Source of the DNA: Hymenobacter aerilatus
Lineage (GTDB): Bacteria > Bacteroidota > Bacteroidia > Cytophagales > Hymenobacteraceae
Direction: 5' to 3'
DNA length: 64,000 nucleotides
Assembly (NCBI RefSeq): GCF_022921095.1
Contig: NZ_CP095053.1
Location: 3,204,501 to 3,268,500, forward strand
Both the position numbers and the translations under genes were made by a program. The notes under the pieces were generated by a model. The model did no database searches, was not told the DNA's origin, and was given only the letters and a program-made list of their open reading frames with translations. Numbering within the stretch: position 1 is the stretch's first letter; each line of letters starts with the position of its first letter. Positions 18,115-27,341 of this stretch are shown here, piece after piece.

Positions 18115-18869
18115 TTAGCCTGGCCTTGCTGCCATTCGGTTTCCAATTCTACCTTATCGCGCAACGTGTCCATTGGCTTCCAGAAGCCATGGTGCTTGTA
18201 GGCCTGCATTTGGTTAGCGGCGGCAATCTGTTCTAACGGCTCTCGCTCCCAGATGGTGGCATCGTCTTCGATGTAGTCGATTACCGCTGGTTCGCACACA
18301 AAATAGCCTCCATTAATCCAGGCACCATCACCTTTAGGCTTTTCCGTGAAGGAAGTTACTTCGTCCTGTTCACTGAAGTTGAGGGCGCCAAACCGGCCAC
18401 TAGGTTGCACCGCCGTCACGGTGCACAACTTGCCATTTTTTTGGTGGTAGGCCACCGCGTCCGTGATGTTGACATCCGACACCCCGTCGCCGTAGGTCAG
18501 TAAAAACGTCTCGTTGCCAATATGCTGCTTTACCCGCTTGATGCGCCCCCCGGTCATGGTATTCAGGCCAGTATCAACTAGAGTGATATTCCACGGCTCA
18601 GCGAAACTATCGTGCACCTGCATACTATTTTCTTTCAGGTTAATAGTCACATCCGATTTGTGCAGAAAGTAGTTAGCAAAGTATTCCTTTATAACATAGC
18701 CCTTGTAGCCTAGGCAAATCACAAAATCGTTGAAGCCGTGCGACGAATATATTTTCATGATATGCCACAAAATAGGCATATCACCAATCTCTACCATCGG
18801 CTTCGGTTTAAGCACCGTTTCCTCGGAAAGCCGCGTACCTAGGCCACCTGCCAGAATAACTACTTTCAT
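18099..18869 (-). CDS. rfbF: Glucose-1-phosphate cytidylyltransferase
   Basis: A 256-residue nucleotidyltransferase with [20 protein letters not shown] and [20 protein letters not shown], the pyrophosphorylase signature and the sugar-phosphate binding lysine. The length equals that of RfbF/DdhA/AscA enzymes. It makes CDP-D-glucose from CTP and glucose-1-phosphate, the entry step for CDP-3,6-dideoxyhexoses. [15 protein letters not shown] and the C-terminal [14 protein letters not shown] segments are also typical. It starts 1 base after the stop of wzt and overlaps rfbG, so exporter and sugar synthesis are expressed together. Confidence 0.96.
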   Translation of the reverse strand: MKVVILAGGLGTRLSEETVLKPKPMVEIGDMPILWHIMKIYSSHGFNDFVICLGYKGYVIKEYFANYFLHKSDVTINLKENSMQVHDSFAEPWNITLVDTGLNTMTGGRIKRVKQHIGNETFLLTYGDGVSDVNITDAVAYHQKNGKLCTVTAVQPSGRFGALNFSEQDEVTSFTEKPKGDGAWINGGYFVCEPAVIDYIEDDATIWEREPLEQIAAANQMQAYKHHGFWKPMDTLRDKVELETEWQQGQAKWKTW

Positions 18870-18870
18870 A

Positions 18871-20169
18871 TTACAAAGACTTTATTTCAACGTTCTTAAA
18901 GTTTACATAGCCCCACTCCGAGTGCCACAAGGTCATCATCTGGGTTTTAAGCAAATCTTTGTAAGCTATTTCGAAGAACAAGGTTTTCAGCACGATATCG
19001 TACTCCGTAGTCCCCGTCAACTCGTTACCGATACCGGTTGACATACTGATGTAATACTGCCCTTTGGCCAGTTGATGATTTTTGATGCGGACGATAAAGT
19101 TTTTTTCCTCGTTTTTGCGGATAGACAGCTCTTCTCCCGAAAAGAATGTGCCCACTGGGCTTTCGTCGAGCTTATTGATGGAGAACCCCAGCCGGAAAGC
19201 GTCACGGTCAACTTTACTTTTTAGAGTCACCAGCAGCACAATGTCTTCACCGGTTGAGTACATGTTGTTCTCAACCGGCTCCAGAAACTCAATGGATTTA
19301 AATTCGATGGTTCGGGACAGGTCGTACTCACGGGGCGCTCCCAGCAAATCTACCTTGGTATCGCTATTGAATTGTAGGAAGTTTGTGATATAATAGTCCA
19401 CTACTTCATCGGCTGTGCCTTGAAAAGCCAACTGCCCGTTCTTCATTAAAATCCCGGTCGTGCAGATGTTTTTTACGGCCGCCATGCTGTGGCTTACAAA
19501 TAAAATGGTGCGCCCATCATTACGGCTCACGTCCTTCATCCGACCCAGGCACTTCTTCTGAAACTCTGCATCACCGACGGCCAAAACCTCATCTACAATC
19601 AAAATTTCAGGTTCCAGAAACGCCGACACAGCAAAGGCTAGCCGCACGTACATGCCGGACGAATAGCGCTTCACGGGCGTGTCGATGTAGCGCTCCACCC
19701 CGGAAAAGTCTACTATCTCATCAAACTTGCGATTAATCTCGCCTTTCGACATGCCTAGAATGGCCCCGTTCAGGTACACGTTTTCCCGGCCGGTCAAGTC
19801 AGGATGAAACCCGGTGCCTACTTCCAGCAAAGAGGCGATGCGACCTTGAATTTTTATTTTGCCGGTAGAAGGGGCCGTTACTTTCGACAAAATCTTAAGC
19901 ATGGTAGATTTGCCCGCACCGTTGCGACCCACAATGCCTAGCACCTCACCTGCTTTTACGTCAAAACTAATATCACGCAGGGCCCATACATAGTCACTGT
20001 TGCCTTTGACAGTGCGGTCATTTACCTCCCCAATTTTGGCAAACGGGTCTTCTTTCCCCCGCATACGTGACCACCATCGGTTCAAGTCGTTACTGATCGT
20101 CCCGGTGCCAATCTCACCGAGTCGGTACTGCTTGCCTAACCCTTCTACTTTTATGGCAATATTGCTCAT
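18871..20169 (-). CDS. wzt: ABC transporter ATPase for polysaccharide export, with Wzt carbohydrate-binding domain
   Basis: A 432-residue protein. The N-terminal ATPase has Walker [10 protein letters not shown] at 81-89, the YSSGM signature characteristic of polysaccharide ABC exporters at about 169-173, Walker B ILIVDEV at 189-195 and the SHS switch histidine. The extra 145-residue C-terminal domain, from about 285, is a beta-rich region like Wzt C-terminal domains, which bind the non-reducing end of the finished O-polysaccharide. The protein pairs with Wzm, encoded immediately upstream, to flip the undecaprenyl-linked chain to the periplasm. Presence of the C-domain suggests that chain termination or modification is recognised before export. 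Confidence 0.95.
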   Translation of the reverse strand: MSNIAIKVEGLGKQYRLGEIGTGTISNDLNRWWSRMRGKEDPFAKIGEVNDRTVKGNSDYVWALRDISFDVKAGEVLGIVGRNGAGKSTMLKILSKVTAPSTGKIKIQGRIASLLEVGTGFHPDLTGRENVYLNGAILGMSKGEINRKFDEIVDFSGVERYIDTPVKRYSSGMYVRLAFAVSAFLEPEILIVDEVLAVGDAEFQKKCLGRMKDVSRNDGRTILFVSHSMAAVKNICTTGILMKNGQLAFQGTADEVVDYYITNFLQFNSDTKVDLLGAPREYDLSRTIEFKSIEFLEPVENNMYSTGEDIVLLVTLKSKVDRDAFRLGFSINKLDESPVGTFFSGEELSIRKNEEKNFIVRIKNHQLAKGQYYISMSTGIGNELTGTTEYDIVLKTLFFEIAYKDLLKTQMMTLWHSEWGYVNFKNVEIKSL

Positions 20170-20196
20170 GTACAGCGCTAATCGAGATAAATGAGC

Positions 20197-21096
20197 TTAT
20201 ACCGTATCGGTAAAACTCTTCTCTACTTTGTTGAAGATGATAGTACCCAAAAACAGGGCAATAGCCGTGAAGCAGGCACTGTATGCCAGATAACCCCAGT
20301 GGAAAGAGCCAGAGCCCAGAAACGCATACCGGAAGGTTTCCACAACCGCGCTCATCGGGTTGGCCAGGATCAGCCATTTATACTTCTCCGGAATGCTGGA
20401 CAGCGGATAGATAACCGGCGTGGCGTACATAAGCAGCTGCATACCAAACGTGAGTAGCAGCGACAAGTCCCGATACTTGGTGGTTAGCGAGCTGAAGATC
20501 ATGCCTAGCCCCAGTGACAGCAGTCCCATCATAAGAAGCAATACGGGCGTGAGAGCAATCAGCCAGTTAGGATGAATAGAACTCTCACCACGTAACAGAT
20601 AGTACAGCCAGATAGCAACGAATAGCCCGAATTGAATCAGGAACCGGACAATGTTAGACACTACAATCGACACCGGCATCGTCAGCCTCGGAAAATAGAC
20701 CTTACCGAAAATGGCTGCGTTGGAAATAAATACTGTAGACGTTGCCGTGAGTGTCTGGGAGAAATAGCTCCACACCGTAACACCAGCCAGATAGAATATC
20801 ACGGGCGGCAACCCATCCGTGGATAGCTTAGCTACCCGACCGAAGATGATGATGAAGGTGATGGTAGTGAGCAGGGGCTGGATGAAAAACCAAATAGGCC
20901 CGAGGATGGTTTGCTTATACGTGGACACAAAGTCGCGCCGCACAAACATCATCACTAAATCCCGGTAGCGCCACACGTCGCCCAGGCGCAAATCCAACAG
21001 GCTGGTTCGGGGCTCAATGACTTCCGTCCAACTCTCCTTAGACTGCATATCGGCTACTACGTAATTAGCCGGTATTATTTCTTTTGGTACAGACAC
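20197..21096 (-). CDS. wzm: ABC-2 type permease for polysaccharide export
   Basis: A 299-residue membrane protein with a 60-residue cytoplasmic leader (VIEPRTSLLDLRLGDVWRYR, DLVMMFVRRDFVSTYKQTIL) and six hydrophobic segments, as in Wzm/RfbA-type ABC-2 permeases. PIWFFIQPLLTTITFIIIFG and the late ANPMSAVVETFRYAFLG segments are typical. It forms the channel for the lipid-linked O-polysaccharide with Wzt. The gene heads the tight export/CDP-sugar operon, 27 bases before wzt, and has a consensus -7 element about 75 bases upstream of its ATG. Confidence 0.95.
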   Translation of the reverse strand: MSVPKEIIPANYVVADMQSKESWTEVIEPRTSLLDLRLGDVWRYRDLVMMFVRRDFVSTYKQTILGPIWFFIQPLLTTITFIIIFGRVAKLSTDGLPPVIFYLAGVTVWSYFSQTLTATSTVFISNAAIFGKVYFPRLTMPVSIVVSNIVRFLIQFGLFVAIWLYYLLRGESSIHPNWLIALTPVLLLMMGLLSLGLGMIFSSLTTKYRDLSLLLTFGMQLLMYATPVIYPLSSIPEKYKWLILANPMSAVVETFRYAFLGSGSFHWGYLAYSACFTAIALFLGTIIFNKVEKSFTDTV

Positions 21097-21171
21097 TTTG
21101 CTAAAAAAACAGTCAGAACTAAATTCTTACGTTAGCCATCTAGAAGGAGCAGATCACTACACAGAGTGAGG

Positions 21172-21179
21172 CAAAGATA
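21172..21179 (-). promoter_or_regulatory. Bacteroidota -7 promoter box upstream of wzm
   Basis: The minus strand reads TATCTTTG, matching the TAnnTTTG -7 consensus of Bacteroidota. It lies 75 bases upstream of the wzm ATG. A TTG is present further upstream at a spacing of about 24 bases, a little longer than usual. It probably drives the wzm-wzt-rfbF operon. Confidence 0.5.
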
Positions 21180-21271
21180 CGCCCTAGTCCTCGAATGCAC
21201 TTGCAATTGCAGTAATGCATCCTGCATTCAAACTTCAGCCAACAGAAGATGGCCTTGTTTAAATCAACTCT

Positions 21272-22246
21272 TTAGTTTCGCCACCAGCTCAAATCTATTG
21301 CTGCAGGAGCTGTCGATGCAGCAGTAGGCCGTAGCGCTTTCAATACGCTGGTAGGTACCAGACGCTTAACCAAAGGAGTGACAGAAGCGCCCAAAATTGT
21401 CCGTTGCGTACGCGGGCTGTAGGTTAATAAGCCGGGCAGTTTGCGAAAAGCAATGGGCCTTGCTTCGGTAGGGCTGCGCTTATTTGTCCAATTGATTTCC
21501 CAATAGGTATACAAATTTCGTCTCTCTTCCTCTGTGAGACGAAACTTGGAGCCGTAGGCGGGAATCTGCTCACAGCTTTCTACCATCTTCACCAGGTTTG
21601 GAAACCATTTTGGCGAGGTAGCCGTGCGCTGATCGGGGTGCAGCTGGTAAGCGGCTAGCATATCCGGAATGGCATAGCCGGGCGCGAAATGAGCCACCCG
21701 GTACCATAAATCAATATCAGCGCACATATCTACCTCTACACGCATGCCCTCCGTTTTGTCTAAGACTTCCCGTCGTACGAATGTAGCGTGTTGAGCTGGT
21801 ACAAACCGAAAGAGGATGGAATGAGGTGTAATGGGCCCTGTAAAAGAGTTTGCGTACTCTATCTGGTCCTGTAGATCAATGCCATACTCGCCTCCCGAGA
21901 TGAAGCCTGCTTCCGGATGCTGCTGAAAGGCTTCTGCCATACGACGAAAAGCACCGGGCAGATAGTAGTCATCACTGCTCTGAATAGCAATAAGCTCCCC
22001 CGTAGCCTGCGCCAGCCCTTTTGTTACAGCATCCACAAATCCTTTGTCGCGGGCAGACCACCAGGTTATTTTATCCTCATATTTCTTTAGCACTTCTACC
22101 GTTTCATCTGTTGACCCCCCATCAGAAACGATTATTTGCACGTCACCAGGGTAATCCTGCTTTAGGATGCTTAGGAGTGTGCGCTCAATGAATCGACCTT
22201 GATTCCAGGAGGGAATGACGACAGAAAGCGAAGGGTAAGGCTGCAC
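21272..22246 (-). CDS. Glycosyltransferase family 2
   Basis: A 324-residue GT2 enzyme of WcaA/WcaE type: PSLSVVIPSWNQGRFIERTL, IIVSDGGSTDETVEVL, AIQSSDDYYLPGAFRRMAEA and CADIDLWYRVAHFAPGYA. The C-terminal 80 residues are basic and variable. It stands upstream of the wzm operon, separated by 175 bases that hold the wzm promoter, so it may belong to a separate transcript. It presumably adds a sugar to the surface polysaccharide; donor unknown. Confidence 0.92.
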   Translation of the reverse strand: MQPYPSLSVVIPSWNQGRFIERTLLSILKQDYPGDVQIIVSDGGSTDETVEVLKKYEDKITWWSARDKGFVDAVTKGLAQATGELIAIQSSDDYYLPGAFRRMAEAFQQHPEAGFISGGEYGIDLQDQIEYANSFTGPITPHSILFRFVPAQHATFVRREVLDKTEGMRVEVDMCADIDLWYRVAHFAPGYAIPDMLAAYQLHPDQRTATSPKWFPNLVKMVESCEQIPAYGSKFRLTEEERRNLYTYWEINWTNKRSPTEARPIAFRKLPGLLTYSPRTQRTILGASVTPLVKRLVPTSVLKALRPTAASTAPAAIDLSWWRN

Positions 22247-22392
22247 TAGAGAAGGACGTATTAGATGAAGCTGATGAGGGAGTGTTTAACTCCCGGAGCA
22301 TTTTCCAAGCCAGAAGGCGTATAGAAGCAATAGGCTGTAGCCTAGTGGATGGGCTGGAACTGCTATTCAGTAGCTCTTGCTGCCGAAAATTT

Positions 22393-22434
22393 CACGCCTA
22401 CCCTCTCATTTAGAAGGTAGTGAGAGTAGGCGTG
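22393..22434 (-). terminator. Hairpin terminator after the DUF288 gene
   Basis: Arms CACGCCTACCCTCTCA and TGAGAGTAGGCGTG pair almost perfectly with a short bulge, 19 bases past the stop of the DUF288 gene. No strong U-tract follows. It fits a transcription end between the DUF288 gene and the next GT2. Confidence 0.55.
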
Positions 22435-22452
22435 CGTGTTGACAAACTTCTT

Positions 22453-23457
22453 TTAGAATCCAAGCTTCTTTAAGTCAGCGAGCCAAAGCTTAAGCAATTC
22501 TATTTCATTGCTCGTAACGATTTGCTCACGTTCCAGAGCCTCGTAGGCACGCAGCAGATTCTCACCTACTGTGGCTTGTTTATCAATAGCACCTTCTACG
22601 GCGGCTATTACTTTATTGGGGTGTAGATAGCAGGGAATCTCCGATTCAAAATCCTTAACGTAGTCGTGCGGATTACGCTCCTGAATAACGGTAGCTTCCG
22701 TAAAGCCTAACCGATAACCGTGCGCCCATAAAATAGGCTGAGCAACTAACCCCCGCAGAATATCGGTGAATCGGAACGTAACATAAGCAGGTAGGTACAG
22801 CAACGGGAACAGTTCACGCCGTACAGCAGTGTTTTGCGAGTTAAAAGGGCAAAGTGTACCTTCTGCCAACACAATAGGAGCGCGCTTGTCGAAGTATACC
22901 TCCGTATTATCAACCAAGCGGTAGATAGCATCTACGTCTGGATCACTATCTGCTAGCCCCTGCCAGATGCCAATAGTAGCAGCCTGCTTAGACAGCTCCT
23001 CTTCTTTCAGGTTGTGGTCCTGGTTTAGAATAAGATCCAACGGATAGCCTCTGGGCCAGATATGATGACTAGTGAAATTCTTATAAATATTTACAAATCC
23101 CTTATTGCCAGGTGAAGTAGCAAATTCTCCTTCCATGGCGGGAAACTGCCAGCCCTCGTATGGGATATTGTCATCATCGGTGTCTACAATCACCTCTGCG
23201 CCTTGCTGTATTGCATGCAAGTACCCTATCATTTTGCGGCCATAGTGATTGTAAGGCAACTTAGTCGCCATTTCAAAACCGCCGGCCTCCTGGTCCTGTA
23301 CGGAAAGGTAAGTCACATTCGCCTCCGACCAATCTGAGGGCGATTTTTTATCACCGGCCACTATCAACTTATAATTGGGTAGAGAAGCGAACTTTTTTAC
23401 TGCTTTTGTTGGTGCAAAAATAGAGGTGATTACAATGCTCGCAGATGTGACAGCCAT
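22453..23457 (-). CDS. DUF288 (STELLO-like) putative glycosyltransferase
   Basis: A 334-residue soluble protein. The N-terminal part ASIVITSIFAPTKAVKKFAS followed by LIVAGDKKSPSDW, then MATKLPYNHYGRKMIGYLHA and EVIVDTDDDNIPY (D92-x-D94-D95-D96), are the hallmarks of DUF288, the family of the plant STELLO proteins and nematode/bacterial homologues. The multi-Asp motif resembles the metal-binding DxD of GT-A enzymes. Its place among sugar-nucleotide and GT genes supports a transferase role. The activity of bacterial members is, to my knowledge, not established. It has its own -7 promoter element and a terminator hairpin, so it is probably monocistronic. Confidence 0.85.
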   Translation of the reverse strand: MAVTSASIVITSIFAPTKAVKKFASLPNYKLIVAGDKKSPSDWSEANVTYLSVQDQEAGGFEMATKLPYNHYGRKMIGYLHAIQQGAEVIVDTDDDNIPYEGWQFPAMEGEFATSPGNKGFVNIYKNFTSHHIWPRGYPLDLILNQDHNLKEEELSKQAATIGIWQGLADSDPDVDAIYRLVDNTEVYFDKRAPIVLAEGTLCPFNSQNTAVRRELFPLLYLPAYVTFRFTDILRGLVAQPILWAHGYRLGFTEATVIQERNPHDYVKDFESEIPCYLHPNKVIAAVEGAIDKQATVGENLLRAYEALEREQIVTSNEIELLKLWLADLKKLGF

Positions 23458-23498
23458 AAGGGATGGAAAGAAGTGATGTCGTAGGGTATTTTGCAGGG

Positions 23499-23506
23499 CA
23501 AAGATA
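23499..23506 (-). promoter_or_regulatory. Bacteroidota -7 promoter box upstream of the DUF288 gene
   Basis: The minus strand reads TATCTTTG, an exact TAnnTTTG match, 41 bases upstream of the ATG at 23457. No clear TTG -33 element was found at the usual spacing. Confidence 0.45.
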
Positions 23507-23760
23507 TAATGGTTTTCCGGCTTGCGAATCCGCGCAGCTGCGTGCGGACAGCAAACTCAGGATCATCGGCACCCACTTTGCACGAGCAGTGTGAAGCGTA
23601 GGGCACTTTTCTTTGCCGGATTCGGCTTAATAAGTCAACCAAAATACCTGACTTCTGTCTTGTTCGCGCCTACATACGCTAGCTGGTGAAGCTGTAGACA
23701 CACCACTACTACATCCAACGAACCGGCTGGTCCTTAAAATTTATGCCCTCGCCTATAACG

Positions 23761-23875
23761 GATTCATGAACGGTGTGGAGACGCATACTTGCGTCTCGTC
23801 GTCCGCTTCATTGGGGTGGTGCCATTCAACTAAGAGACGCAAATATGCGTCTCTACACTACATCGTTCGTGAATT
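23761..23875. repeat. Paired REP/MITE-like palindromic element
   Basis: Two palindromes, GAGACGCATACTTGCGTCTC (23778-23797) and a 22-base copy at 23833-23854 built on AGAGACGCA / TGCGTCTCT, face each other. The flanks continue the symmetry: GTGT(G/A)GAGACGCATA is shared in inverted orientation and ATTCATGAACG at the left end matches the reverse complement of CGTTCGTGAAT at the right end. The unit is about 115 bases and non-coding. It looks like a mobile palindromic repeat in the otherwise empty 504-base interval between the DUF288 gene and the next GT (23458-23961). Confidence 0.7.
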
Positions 23876-23961
23876 TGCTATAGTATACACGAGCCCTGCA
23901 CCTTTTCCTACCCATTCGCTTACCAAACGAGGTACGCACGAAGGTCAGGGTCGACGTAGCT

Positions 23962-24912
23962 TTATTTCAGATTTGCTTTTTCGGATTGGTATACATCCTT
24001 CACTACATATAAAGGGCGTTTGCGAGTTGCATCCAGTCCGCGCCATACGTATTCGCCAATGATACCAAGGGCAATCATTTGGAAGGCTGAAACAAAAAGC
24101 AAGACGAGCATTAGCGTAGTCCAGCCTTCTACCTCAATATCCCCTACTATTTTCAGACCGATGATGTAGAATGCGTAGAACAGGGCTCCTATTCCTAATA
24201 ATATTCCCATCACGGATATTGCCCGAATAGGAAAGAAGGAAAAAGCCAGAATTGAATCGATTAGAAGCTTTATTTTTTTCTTCAGCGTCCATCGCGATTT
24301 ACCAATTTCGCGTTTTCGACGCACATAAGGAATATTTACATATGGATATCCCAGCCACACCATGAGGTAGAACAGGTTACTGTTCCGTTCCTGCAAACCT
24401 ACTACGTGTTCACATACCTGACGGTCGAAGAATACGAAGTCGAACCCGCCATCCGGAATATTCGGCAACGCAATACTCTTCATCGTTTTGTGAAACACCT
24501 CCGCAAACCACTTCTGTAGCCCAGTTTCCTCTCTATCCTGACGGTTGCCAATAATCAACTTTATTCCCTGCTTCCAATAGCCATACATCTGCACCATCAA
24601 CTCAGGAGGGTCTTGCATGTCAGCTGTAATAATGGCCATGCAATCACCAGTGGCATACTCCATACCAGCTACAATGGCATTATAAGAACCTACATTCCCG
24701 GCTAGCTCCAGTATTCTAACTTTATCAGGGTAGGCATCCCGAAATGCTAGTAAAGTCTGTAACGTTTTATCTTTAGAGCCATCATCCACCAGTACATACT
24801 CAAATGTCACTTCTGGTGGAAATAAGGTTTCGTTTGCAATCAGTTCGCGGGTTGTAACAGGTATATTCTCTTCGTTGTAATAGCAAGGAATGATAATGGA
24901 AAGCTTAGGCAT
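23962..24912 (-). CDS. GtrB/DPM1-like polyprenyl-phosphate glycosyltransferase
   Basis: A 316-residue GT2 enzyme with MPKLSIIIPCYYNEENIPVT, YVLVDDGSKDKTLQTL and AIITADMQDPPELMVQMY, then two hydrophobic segments near the C-terminus (about 230-255 and 262-285) and a basic tail. This is the architecture of GtrB/ArnC/DPM1-type enzymes, which load a sugar onto undecaprenyl phosphate. The product would be flipped and used for periplasmic glycan decoration. No dedicated flippase or GtrC partner is visible in the window. The gene stands alone between the repeat element and an upstream terminator. Confidence 0.93.
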   Translation of the reverse strand: MPKLSIIIPCYYNEENIPVTTRELIANETLFPPEVTFEYVLVDDGSKDKTLQTLLAFRDAYPDKVRILELAGNVGSYNAIVAGMEYATGDCMAIITADMQDPPELMVQMYGYWKQGIKLIIGNRQDREETGLQKWFAEVFHKTMKSIALPNIPDGGFDFVFFDRQVCEHVVGLQERNSNLFYLMVWLGYPYVNIPYVRRKREIGKSRWTLKKKIKLLIDSILAFSFFPIRAISVMGILLGIGALFYAFYIIGLKIVGDIEVEGWTTLMLVLLFVSAFQMIALGIIGEYVWRGLDATRKRPLYVVKDVYQSEKANLK

Positions 24913-25023
24913 GCAGGTAGTGGTGCGATGGAGTTCAGATGGAAGGGTGAAGAGCGAAAATCCCTACCTATCGGAAAGCATAGAAGAGTTCCGTGGTATG
25001 TACTCTATTCACTGGTAGGGCGC

Positions 25024-25051
25024 TTCTCCCGAAACGGAAATATCGGGAGAA
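25024..25051 (-). terminator. Hairpin terminator after the aminotransferase gene
   Basis: A perfect 9-base-pair stem, TTCTCCCGA / TCGGGAGAA with a 10-base loop, lies 16 bases beyond the stop of the DegT-family gene on the minus strand. Confidence 0.55.
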
Positions 25052-25067
25052 AGAACGGTGCGAGTTG

Positions 25068-26165
25068 TTAGAACGCGCGTATAGCGGCACTTACATACTG
25101 TACCTCTTCTTCTGTCATGCCCGGCCATAAAGGCAAGCTTAGACAAGTAGCGGCTATTTCCTGTGCCAGCGGGAATGCGTCTGGCTTGAAGTCTAACGCC
25201 GCATAGGCTTGTTGCAGGTGAGGAGGAATAGGGTAGTGAATAAGTGTACCAATACCCTGTGCTGTTAAATGAGCCTGCAGAGCATCACGGCGTGGACTGC
25301 GCACTACATATAGATGATACACGTGGCTGGCCCCAGCAGCCGTAACAGGCAGCACTACATCTGGAATGCCAGCTAGGTATTGATCGTACCAGGCAGCTAT
25401 CTGCTGCCGCTGCCGCGTCCACTCATCTAAATAGGGTAGCTTCGCGCTTAATATCGCGGCCTGTAACTCGTCGAGGCGAGAATTATACCCGATAACTTCG
25501 TTGTAATATTTTCTCTGTGAACCGTAGTTACGTAGCGTCGCCAGATGAAGAGCAAGTGCAGGATCGTTAGTCGTAATGGCCCCAGCATCGCCTAAGGCGC
25601 CCAAATTTTTACCAGGGTAGAAACTTGTGCCATTAGCACTACCGAAACTACCGGTCTTCTTGCCATTGAAAGTAGCACCCTGGGCCTGTGCGTTGTCTTC
25701 TACCACATGGAGCTCGTGCTGCTGCGCCAGCTCCATAATACGGTCCATCTCGCAGGCCTGTCCGTAGAGGTGAACCGGCATAATAACACGGGTACGAGGC
25801 GTAATAGCCGCTGCCACGCCAGCCGGATCAAGATTATAGGTATGTATATTGGGTTCTACAGGTACAATAGTGGCGCCTACATAAGACACAGCTAACCAGG
25901 TAGCGATATAAGTATTGGATGGTACGATTACCTCATCCCCCTCCTTAACACCCAGCGCTTTTAGTGCTAAGTGTAGCGCATCCAATCCATTCGCAACTCC
26001 GATACAATGACGAGCATCCGAATAGGTAGCGTATTCTGCTTCAAACGTCTTCACCGACTCGCCCAGCACATACCATTGCGAGTCGAAGACCCGTGCTACG
26101 GCATCTAAAACCTGCGTGCGGATAGATGTATTCTGAGGAGAAAAAGAAAGAAAGGGAATTTTCAT
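25068..26165 (-). CDS. fdtB: DegT/DnrJ/EryC1 sugar aminotransferase (FdtB-like)
   Basis: About 365 residues from the ATG at 26165 ([12 protein letters not shown]); an in-frame TTG two codons earlier is less likely. It is a PLP-dependent sugar aminotransferase: [53 protein letters not shown] and the Schiff-base lysine in [17 protein letters not shown] (Lys186). It belongs to the branch using 3-keto-6-deoxy sugars. Together with the fdtA-like isomerase and a GNAT acetyltransferase just upstream it can make a dTDP-3-acetamido-3,6-dideoxyhexose such as Fuc3NAc or Qui3NAc. The exact sugar cannot be fixed from sequence. Confidence 0.92.
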   Translation of the reverse strand: MKIPFLSFSPQNTSIRTQVLDAVARVFDSQWYVLGESVKTFEAEYATYSDARHCIGVANGLDALHLALKALGVKEGDEVIVPSNTYIATWLAVSYVGATIVPVEPNIHTYNLDPAGVAAAITPRTRVIMPVHLYGQACEMDRIMELAQQHELHVVEDNAQAQGATFNGKKTGSFGSANGTSFYPGKNLGALGDAGAITTNDPALALHLATLRNYGSQRKYYNEVIGYNSRLDELQAAILSAKLPYLDEWTRQRQQIAAWYDQYLAGIPDVVLPVTAAGASHVYHLYVVRSPRRDALQAHLTAQGIGTLIHYPIPPHLQQAYAALDFKPDAFPLAQEIAATCLSLPLWPGMTEEEVQYVSAAIRAF

Positions 26166-26390
26166 ACGCAAGCAACCAATATATTAAATTGGTAGTCTAA
26201 AAAGGTCTTTTGAAGCTCGTATAACTGTTCAGCCACAGTTCGAGCGAGTGCTCTGCGCAAGAACGGGCACAGAAAGGGTAAACCCAAATGGACCATTAGG
26301 CAACGTGCGATTGTGAGACTATACAATCCAGGTGAAGAACGGTATTATCAGAGGGCGACTTTCTAGTGAACTTGTTAGATACGGTAGATA

Positions 26391-27341
26391 CTATTGAACA
26401 CTACTGATCAGGTTATTTGCATAAGATAAAATACAGCTAGTGCTTCCCAGCTTAAATCCTAATTTTTCGCAGGTCCGAAATACAGCTCTGTTCGTAGCCT
26501 GCGTTGTCATTAGCACATAATTAGCCTGCATCTCCCGGGCCCTGTGTATGGTTGCGGCAGCAAGCTTCAGATGCCAGCCACGATTTGCTGGTCCTACTGC
26601 CGTTAACACAATACGAGAGGCCCGAAACCCTAATTTGGCTGCGTGTATAGGTGCATCATCGATAGCCAAAAAGGAGTCAATTACCAGATCAGGCTCGTTA
26701 GGCACCAACACAGTATCGCAATAACCTTCTACCGCTGCCGTGGCATACCGGTGCAGAAAAGCATCAGCTCTCGTATTGCCAAACCATTCGTCTGCATGAA
26801 AGCGGTCGTATTCGTTGCGAGCAGTTGCGGATATATGGCCAATTAACTCTGCTTCTTCGGGTGCGGCTTTGCGAGTTGGAAATTGTGCGTACTTAAAATC
26901 CGAAATTGTATCGTAATAGAAATTTAATCGGCTTTCTACCATTCGCCAGCCAGCTATGCCTAGCGCTTGTATTAACAGGGTATCTTCTATCGGAATATCT
27001 ATAAAAAGGTAGGCGCAATTTATTTCCTTTGTATACAATAGAAATGCTTTAACTGCTATTGCTACTTCTTGCGCCGTACTATTCGCCGTGTATATCACTG
27101 TGAATAGCTTATATATAGAAGCTCCAAAAAAATCAGAATCCCACGGAAGGAAGGAGTATAAAAACTGTACTCCGTTTACAGTGAAGATTTTTTGTTGAGA
27201 ATTTTCACCAAAACTAGCTGCTAGCCCTTTGCCAAATAGCTTCTGCTGCGTTATGGCAGAGACATTACGCAAAAAATTGTAGGGGGAATAATACAACAGC
27301 TTCTCAGCTCGCGCATCAACTAAAGCAGAGTCTACCCCCAT
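26391..27341 (-). CDS. GNAT N-acetyltransferase, probably acting on the amino sugar
   Basis: A 316-residue protein with a C-terminal GNAT domain: SRIVLTAVGPANRGWHLKLA (acetyl-CoA loop, weakly R-x-x-G-like), then MTTQATNRAVFRTCEKLGFK, the usual last GNAT motif. The N-terminal half carries FLYSFLPWDSDFFGASIYKL, similar to the N-domain of WecD-type sugar N-acetyltransferases. It overlaps the fdtA-like gene by 10 bases and precedes the aminotransferase, so it most likely acetylates the dTDP-3-amino-3,6-dideoxyhexose. FdtC-type hexapeptide acetyltransferases normally do this; use of a GNAT is a variation. Confidence 0.82.
   Translation of the reverse strand: MGVDSALVDARAEKLLYYSPYNFLRNVSAITQQKLFGKGLAASFGENSQQKIFTVNGVQFLYSFLPWDSDFFGASIYKLFTVIYTANSTAQEVAIAVKAFLLYTKEINCAYLFIDIPIEDTLLIQALGIAGWRMVESRLNFYYDTISDFKYAQFPTRKAAPEEAELIGHISATARNEYDRFHADEWFGNTRADAFLHRYATAAVEGYCDTVLVPNEPDLVIDSFLAIDDAPIHAAKLGFRASRIVLTAVGPANRGWHLKLAAATIHRAREMQANYVLMTTQATNRAVFRTCEKLGFKLGSTSCILSYANNLISSVQ

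Noticed and set aside
17197..18201. 334-codon plus-strand ORF
   Set aside because: Antisense shadow of rfbG, which has all its family motifs.
23761..23875. CRISPR array
   Set aside because: Only two palindromic copies in opposite orientation, no regular spacers and no cas genes.
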